From Desulfurococcales archaeon (GTDB lineage: Archaea; Thermoproteota; Thermoprotei_A; Sulfolobales; Desulfurococcaceae): 10,456 bases of DNA. This document shows, piece by piece, positions 6,261-10,456 of this stretch; the stretch's first letter is position 1, and each line of letters begins with the position of its first letter. The stretch is from assembly GCA_027064845.1 (NCBI GenBank), contig JAMOPC010000291.1:1-10456 (forward strand). Direction: 5' to 3'. The notes below the pieces were generated by a model. That model had not been told where the DNA came from. It was given only the letters and a program-made list of their open reading frames with translations, and searched no databases. Made by a program: the position numbers and the translations under genes.

Positions 6261-8204
6261 TTGTATGGATGGGGAGGTAAGGTAATCTATATCGACTTAA
6301 CGAGGGAAAAAGTCGTAGTTCAGCCTCTCAGCGAGACAGAAGCGAAAATGTATCTCGGTGGAAGAGGTCTAAACTCATATAGATTATTCAAAATGGTGAA
6401 GCCGGGCATAGACCCACTGAGTCCTGATAATGTATTATGTATTGCTAATGGTGTACTTGCAGGCACGGTTCTGTCAATGACAAGCAGAACCGAGATAAGC
6501 AGCTTATCTCCTCTTACAGGAATACTTGGCGATGGTAATGCTGGTGGCGAATTCTCAGCGATCCTAAAGCACGCTGGATACGACCAGATAGTGATTACAG
6601 GTAGGGCGAGCAAGCCTAAATACATATGGATAGAGGATGATACAGTAGAGATCAGAGATGCAAGTGATCTGTGGGGATTAAAAGTAGGTGAACTAGTTGA
6701 TACGCTAAGAGATATTCATGGTGATGACATATCTGTAGCGGGAATAGGGCCAGCTGGAGAACACCTTGTAAGATTTGCTACAACAATGATCGACAAGTAT
6801 CATAGCGGAGCACGTGGAACAGGTGCTGTGTGGGGTTCTAAGAACCTCAAGGCAATAGCTGTTAGAGGAACCAAGGGCGTCGAAATAGCTGATCCCGAGA
6901 CTTTCTATAAACTAGCTAAGGAAGACGAAGAGTGGTTCAAGAAGAACGAATTTGTTCAAAAGATATACAAGGTAATAGGAACACACTATGGACTCCTAGC
7001 ATGGTATCCCGGATGGAGATACTACGAAAAATACTTGGGTCCCGAAGATCTACCTGAGGGTATTAGACCCCCTGATTTTGCAAAATACGAAGTTGGTAGA
7101 ACACAGTGTTACAGCTGCCCCATAGCATGTAAAGACGTATACAAGTTACCAAGATGGAACGAATATGGGGTGGCAAGTGAGTTTGAATCAATATTTGCAC
7201 TTGGAGCAAACAATGCAGTCACAGACACAGAAGCTGTTCTAAAGATGGAACATATGGCTGATGAATATGGAATGGATGTTATCACCCTTGGTGATACATT
7301 AGCGCTGGCAAAATTCCTCTACGAAAAAGGAATAATAACAGACACCGATACAGGTGGAATACCACTAAAATGGGGCGACGCTGAAACACAGATCAAGCTC
7401 ATAGAGATGATAGCATACAGAGAAGGATTCGGAAACAAACTAGCAGAAGGATACAGGAACTTTGCAAAAATCATAGGTCCTGAAGCACTAAAGTATTGCT
7501 ATGATGTCAAAGGACTAAGCAGAGGATGGTATCACGTAGACTTCCTCAACGGAATCTTCACACTAGCTCATGCAACTTCTACGAGGGGAGCAGACCATCT
7601 CCGTGGAAGGAGTTGGGCATACTGGGAGAACGATATAAACATGGATCCTGAACTTGTTAAAAAACTCTTAGAGGGAGGATTACCAGACTATAGGAAAGAT
7701 CCTGTAGGTGCTCTAATTGTTAGCGAAAACGCCTGTACATTAGCTGATAGTATAGGAAGATGTAAGGGCTCAATCAATACATGGCCTCAAGCTGTTCCAC
7801 TAGTATGGAAGTACCCATTGTTCAAAGGACTTGCAAAACTATTGACAGCAGCAACAGGATACGAGTTTACTGAGGAGAAACTAGTTGAGATTGCTGACAG
7901 GATATACTTGATCGAAATGTCGTTTAATGTTAGGCAGGGCATTAAGAAGAAACATTATGCAGTACCATTCCCACCAGAGATAATCAATACGCCAAAGATT
8001 CAAGCCGAGATAAAGAGGCACTGGGAAATGGTTGACGAGTATCTAAAGAGGAGGGGATGTGATGTAGAAACAGCTGTGCCGAAGAGAGAGACACTAAGGA
8101 AACTAGGGATTGAATGGGTAGCTGACGAGATCGAGAACAAGGAGTTCCCAGAATGGAATGGACCACCTTTATGGTCTCTAGATAAATATCCGCGTGGGAG
8201 GTGA
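6261..8204 (+). CDS. Tungsten-pterin aldehyde:ferredoxin oxidoreductase (AOR) family protein
   Basis: AOR-family enzymes oxidise aldehydes to acids (or the reverse) at a tungsten bis-pterin centre and pass electrons through one [4Fe-4S] cluster. The 647-residue length is typical (about 600-650). The N-terminal pterin-binding domain begins MYGWGGKVIYIDLT and has LGGRGLNS (32-39), TSRTE and GILGDGNAGGEFSA (87-100), and GARGTGAVWGSKNLKAI (183-199). Cluster ligands fit C-x2-C-x3-C at Cys283, Cys286, Cys290, plus Cys501 in DSIGRC (496-501); the family usually has DxxGLC, so Arg500 is unusual. HATSTRGADHLRG (437-449) and FNVRQG (555-560) are further family motifs. No signal peptide is seen, so it should be cytoplasmic. 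The TTG start is forced by the TAG before it. The neighbouring polyferredoxins and flavoprotein suggest an NAD(P)-linked multi-subunit form like AorB rather than a stand-alone AOR. The true substrate is not readable from sequence. Confidence 0.93.
   Translation: MYGWGGKVIYIDLTREKVVVQPLSETEAKMYLGGRGLNSYRLFKMVKPGIDPLSPDNVLCIANGVLAGTVLSMTSRTEISSLSPLTGILGDGNAGGEFSAILKHAGYDQIVITGRASKPKYIWIEDDTVEIRDASDLWGLKVGELVDTLRDIHGDDISVAGIGPAGEHLVRFATTMIDKYHSGARGTGAVWGSKNLKAIAVRGTKGVEIADPETFYKLAKEDEEWFKKNEFVQKIYKVIGTHYGLLAWYPGWRYYEKYLGPEDLPEGIRPPDFAKYEVGRTQCYSCPIACKDVYKLPRWNEYGVASEFESIFALGANNAVTDTEAVLKMEHMADEYGMDVITLGDTLALAKFLYEKGIITDTDTGGIPLKWGDAETQIKLIEMIAYREGFGNKLAEGYRNFAKIIGPEALKYCYDVKGLSRGWYHVDFLNGIFTLAHATSTRGADHLRGRSWAYWENDINMDPELVKKLLEGGLPDYRKDPVGALIVSENACTLADSIGRCKGSINTWPQAVPLVWKYPLFKGLAKLLTAATGYEFTEEKLVEIADRIYLIEMSFNVRQGIKKKHYAVPFPPEIINTPKIQAEIKRHWEMVDEYLKRRGCDVETAVPKRETLRKLGIEWVADEIENKEFPEWNGPPLWSLDKYPRGR
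8197..8204 (+). promoter_or_regulatory. Shine-Dalgarno placing the first polyferredoxin start at ATG 8210
   Basis: GGAGGTGA lies across the AOR stop codon and five bases before ATG 8210. An upstream in-frame GTG at 8201 falls inside this element and so cannot use it; the ATG is the better start. Confidence 0.75.
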
Positions 8205-8209
8205 GCCAA

Positions 8210-8785
8210 ATGGCTCACAGATACATCCTAGCTATAGATTATGAGAAATGTACCGGATGCCACCTATGCGAGCTAGCTTGCAGTATTAAACACCACGGCG
8301 TCGTCAACCCGTATTTATCGAGAATAACTATTATTACGAAACCAGAGATACAAGCATCAGCACCAGTATATTGTCTACAGTGTAACGATGCACTCTGTGC
8401 TCGTGCCTGCCCAGCCAATGCTATATACTTTGACGAAAAGATCGGTGCATGGCTAATAGATTATAACAAGTGTATTGGTTGCCGCGAATGTGTATACGCT
8501 TGTCCGTTCGGAGCGATCTCGTTAACAGTTAAGGCTGAACCGATAAAGTGTGATCTCTGTGGAGGAGATCCGGAGTGTGTAAAAGTATGCCCACATGATG
8601 CGATAATCTATGGTCCCGAATACGAGGTTGTGAGAAAGCTGAAGAAAGGCAAAGCTGTAGGCACAGTATACGAGGTTCTGGAAAAAGGCGTTGAAGTACC
8701 AGCAGGTAATCGTGTAAAAGATGCTGAAGAAGCTGTTAAGACACTATATAGGATCTGGGAGGAAAGGAAAAAGCTCAATATATAA
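8210..8785 (+). CDS. Polyferredoxin, four [4Fe-4S] clusters, AorA/HycB-like electron-transfer subunit
   Basis: This 191-residue iron-sulfur protein (from ATG 8210; an in-frame GTG at 8201 would add three residues) has 16 cysteines in four motifs, enough for four [4Fe-4S] clusters. The motifs, in order, are CTGCHLCELAC, CLQCNDALCARACP, CIGCRECVYACP and CDLCGGDPECVKVCP. The layout matches the DmsB/HycB group and the small subunits of tungsten oxidoreductases of the WOR5 and AorAB type. After the last cluster comes a charged tail of about 55 residues (VVRKLKKGKA..., ending EERKKLNI) that may dock to its partner. No signal or membrane segment is present. It starts five bases after the AOR stop with a perfect GGAGGTGA, so the two are surely co-translated, and it is the likely direct electron acceptor of the AOR protein. 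A pyrimidine-rich stretch follows it. Confidence 0.92.
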   Translation: MAHRYILAIDYEKCTGCHLCELACSIKHHGVVNPYLSRITIITKPEIQASAPVYCLQCNDALCARACPANAIYFDEKIGAWLIDYNKCIGCRECVYACPFGAISLTVKAEPIKCDLCGGDPECVKVCPHDAIIYGPEYEVVRKLKKGKAVGTVYEVLEKGVEVPAGNRVKDAEEAVKTLYRIWEERKKLNI

Positions 8786-8795
8786 ACCTAATACA

Positions 8796-8820
8796 TTTTT
8801 TCTTATCCTCTTCTCTCTTA
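8796..8820 (+). terminator. Likely archaeal T-rich terminator after the AOR-polyferredoxin pair
   Basis: Eleven bases after the stop codon a run of six T is followed by a stretch that is almost all pyrimidine (CTTATCCTCTTCTCTCTTA). Archaeal termination needs such tracts and no hairpin. It lies before a new TATA-like box, so a transcript end here is plausible but may be leaky. Confidence 0.5.
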
Positions 8821-8828
8821 TCTATATA
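8821..8828 (+). promoter_or_regulatory. Candidate TATA box of the second polyferredoxin
   Basis: TCTATATA lies 58 bases before the GTG start at 8886. A transcription start about 25 bases downstream would leave a leader of roughly 35 bases. It sits directly after the T-rich tract, supporting a separate transcription unit. No strong BRE was seen. Confidence 0.4.
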
Positions 8829-8885
8829 GCTATCTAGCGAATGAATTGCTGTGGGTGATTGTATAAGATAGTGAGATGATCGATA

Positions 8886-9362
8886 GTGACTAAATACATA
8901 CTTGATATAGATGTTGAGAAATGTAATGCATGTATGAGATGTGTGTTTGCATGTTCTCTGGCACGTAATGGTGTCATAGATGAGAGACAATCTATGATAA
9001 GAATTATAGTTGATAAAGGTATAGTGATCGATATTGCTGTATGTAGACATTGTGATCCAGCACCATGTGTTAATGTATGTGAGTTTGATGCTTTACGCGT
9101 CGAGGATGGCAGAATCATACTGGATCAGTCGAAATGTACAACGTGTAAAGCATGTATTTCGGTATGTCCCTTTGGAGCGATCAGAGAATCTTATGGAGGC
9201 GAGCTAGTTAAGTGTGATCTGTGTCATGGAGACCCAGCATGTGTAAGAGTATGTCCCACTGGTGCTATAAAATACATACCAGCACATTTTGTTAAGACGA
9301 GAAGAACAAGCAGTGTCACTAAGACAATCTACGAATACGTCGAGAAAATTGGCAAGAGGTGA
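8886..9362 (+). CDS. Second polyferredoxin, four [4Fe-4S] clusters
   Basis: This 158-residue protein is a paralogue of the first polyferredoxin, sharing the opening pattern (KYILDIDVEKC versus RYILAIDYEKC) and all four cysteine groups: CNACMRCVFAC, CRHCDPAPCVNVC, CTTCKACISVCP and CDLCHGDPACVRVCP. The second group is followed by Glu-Phe rather than proline. It lacks most of the C-terminal tail of the first (about 26 residues after the last cluster instead of about 55), so its partner may differ. The GTG start at 8886 is fixed by an in-frame TGA at 8877-8879; the ribosome binding site is weak (GAGATGATC). It is separated from the first polyferredoxin by 100 bases with a likely terminator and TATA box, and is followed after 8 bases by the flavoprotein, which it probably serves. 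Role as an electron wire is inferred from the clusters and neighbours. Confidence 0.9.
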   Translation: MTKYILDIDVEKCNACMRCVFACSLARNGVIDERQSMIRIIVDKGIVIDIAVCRHCDPAPCVNVCEFDALRVEDGRIILDQSKCTTCKACISVCPFGAIRESYGGELVKCDLCHGDPACVRVCPTGAIKYIPAHFVKTRRTSSVTKTIYEYVEKIGKR

Positions 9363-9363
9363 T
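9356..9363 (+). promoter_or_regulatory. Shine-Dalgarno of the flavoprotein gene
   Basis: GAGGTGAT straddles the stop of the second polyferredoxin, seven bases before ATG 9371. This strong site supports the start of a gene that has no stop within the window. Confidence 0.75.
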
Positions 9364-9370
9364 AAATCAC

Positions 9371-10456
9371 ATGGAGAAAACAGTCATAATTGGTGGTGGA
9401 GTAGGCGGGTTATATACTGCATATTATCTCGTTAAATACGGTTATAATCCACGAAATATAACGGTGGTCGCTGCTGAATGGCCACCGTATTCCAAGCACA
9501 GACTTGCAGAAGTATTAAGCGAGAAGTTATCCATAGACTATACATATATAGGCATATATAATCCCTTGATCGATAAAGGCATTAACGTTATACATGGTTT
9601 TGCTGACAAAATTGATGTTGCTGAAAAGAAAGTACTGCTTAAGGAAGGTGGTGAGATTACTTATGATAATCTCGTCATAGCTACTGGTGGTAAACCATTC
9701 ATACCTCCGATAAGAGGCGCTGATCTAGATAATGTTATGACATTTTATGACATTAGGGATCTAAAGAAGCTTATGAGAATACGTGGTTCGCTGAGAATAG
9801 CTGTTATAGGGGCTGGACTAGTAGGTTTAACAGTTGCTTCAGCGCTTAAAAGGATCGGAGCATCTGTGGCAGTCTATGAGTTAATGAAGAACATACTACC
9901 TGGAGTAATAGATGAACCATTGTCTTCGAAGCTAAAGGACTACTTAGTGAGAAGAGGGTTAAGAATACATACTAGTACCAGAGTCGAGGAGATCATAGGA
10001 GATCATAGGGTTAGAGGGGTGAAGGCATCGAGTAGAATCGATCCTGTGGATATAGTTGTTTTCGCTACAGGAGTTAGACCCAATACATCTATCATAAAAA
10101 ATACAAGTATTGAAACGGTACGAGGCGCGATCAGGATAAATAGGAATGGAATGACCAATGTTAAAAACATATACGCGACTGGAGACTGTGCATTAAGCCA
10201 TGACTTGATCACCCATAAGGAGGTCTATAGACCGCTTGGATTCGTTGCAGCCCATTACGCGAAAGTTATAGCCAGAAACATTACTGGAACTAGAGAGGAA
10301 ACACGTGGAATTGTGCCAACAATATATGAAAATATAGGAGGAGCACATGTAATAAGAGTAGGACTAAGCCTAAAGGAGGCGGAAACACTAGGTCTGGCAC
10401 CAACGATCCGGTGTGAGAAAACTATTGACCAGATCAGTTGTATAGTATTAGAAGAC
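9371..10456 (+). CDS. FAD-dependent NAD(P)H oxidoreductase (AorC/rubredoxin-reductase-like), 3' end outside window
   Basis: An open frame runs from ATG 9371 to the window end, giving 362 residues without a stop, so the C-terminus is missing. It is a two-dinucleotide-fold flavoprotein: FAD-binding GxGxxG at 8-13 (IIGGGVGG), ATGGKP at 104-109, NAD(P)-binding GxGxxG at 147-152 (IGAGLVGL), FATGVRPN (231-238) and the FAD-closing ATGD at 269-272. NADH oxidases and CoA-disulfide reductases carry an active cysteine near residue 42 after a tyrosine/serine stretch; here the segment is PPYSKHRLAEVL, with no cysteine. That resembles rubredoxin/ferredoxin reductase-type and nitrite-reductase-type domains, which pass electrons to iron-sulfur proteins. 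With the polyferredoxin 8 bases upstream, a role linking NAD(P)H to the ferredoxins and the AOR enzyme is the best inference; NAD versus NADP is not decided. The acceptor and total length are unknown. Confidence 0.9.
   Translation, partial: MEKTVIIGGGVGGLYTAYYLVKYGYNPRNITVVAAEWPPYSKHRLAEVLSEKLSIDYTYIGIYNPLIDKGINVIHGFADKIDVAEKKVLLKEGGEITYDNLVIATGGKPFIPPIRGADLDNVMTFYDIRDLKKLMRIRGSLRIAVIGAGLVGLTVASALKRIGASVAVYELMKNILPGVIDEPLSSKLKDYLVRRGLRIHTSTRVEEIIGDHRVRGVKASSRIDPVDIVVFATGVRPNTSIIKNTSIETVRGAIRINRNGMTNVKNIYATGDCALSHDLITHKEVYRPLGFVAAHYAKVIARNITGTREETRGIVPTIYENIGGAHVIRVGLSLKEAETLGLAPTIRCEKTIDQISCIVLED

Noticed and set aside
8201..8212. GTG at 8201 as the start of the first polyferredoxin
   Set aside because: It sits inside the GGAGGTGA ribosome binding site; ATG 8210 in the same frame has ideal spacing.
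8841..8858. Five-codon leader frame (Met-Asn-Cys-Cys-Gly) before the cysteine-rich second polyferredoxin, suggesting cysteine-dependent attenuation
   Set aside because: Too short to judge, lacks a clear ribosome site of its own and attenuation of this kind is not established in such archaea.
8871..8890. Possible C-box (GAGATGATC) of a C/D-box guide RNA
   Set aside because: Not an exact RTGATGA, no D box at a suitable distance; better read as a weak Shine-Dalgarno of the next gene.
8775..9118. Overlapping minus-strand open frames opposite the second polyferredoxin
   Set aside because: Low-complexity His/Ser/Thr-rich translations, antisense to a clear 16-cysteine ferredoxin.

Overview
The window looks like hyperthermophilic archaeal DNA, most likely a Thermoproteota (Desulfurococcales-type) genome. 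It is AT-rich with heavy use of AGA/AGG and ATA codons. Shine-Dalgarno sequences are of the GGTGATC/GGAGGTGA type, GTG and TTG starts occur, a pyrimidine-rich stretch looks like a terminator, TATA-like boxes are present, and the gene content is typical: an AbrB-PhoU fusion, a tungsten aldehyde oxidoreductase and polyferredoxins. The genus is inference only.

Layout. (1) Positions 1-1145, plus strand: the C-terminal part of a bile-acid/arsenite-type (SBF superfamily) membrane transporter, cut by the window edge, overlaps by ATGA with a TetR-family regulator. (2) Positions 1265-5847, minus strand: a compact phosphate-uptake operon, read pstS-pstC-pstA-pstB-phoU. Junctions are overlaps or very short gaps, and the last gene is an AbrB-type DNA-binding domain fused to a PhoU domain, starting at TTG. 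(3) Positions 5848-6260: a 413-base AT-rich divergent intergenic region with candidate promoters for both sides and short repeats. (4) Positions 6261 to the window end, plus strand: a redox cluster of a tungsten-pterin aldehyde:ferredoxin oxidoreductase-family protein, a 16-cysteine polyferredoxin, a second 16-cysteine polyferredoxin, and an FAD/NAD(P)H oxidoreductase that runs off the window. The last gene (from 9371) has no stop inside the window and would be missed by a search for closed reading frames.

How the genes work together. The pst genes form a high-affinity phosphate ABC importer: a membrane-anchored binding protein, two permeases and an ATPase, with a regulatory PhoU-like protein that may also bind DNA. 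In the redox cluster, the tungsten enzyme would oxidise an aldehyde (or reduce an acid) at its pterin site. Electrons would pass through its own [4Fe-4S] cluster to one or both four-cluster ferredoxins, and then to or from NAD(P) at the flavoprotein. The parts list matches the AorA (polyferredoxin), AorB (tungsten subunit), AorC (flavoprotein) logic known from bacterial NAD-linked aldehyde oxidoreductases. The unusual point is that there are two polyferredoxins, separated by a probable terminator and promoter. The genes therefore form two modules, AOR + ferredoxin 1 and ferredoxin 2 + flavoprotein.
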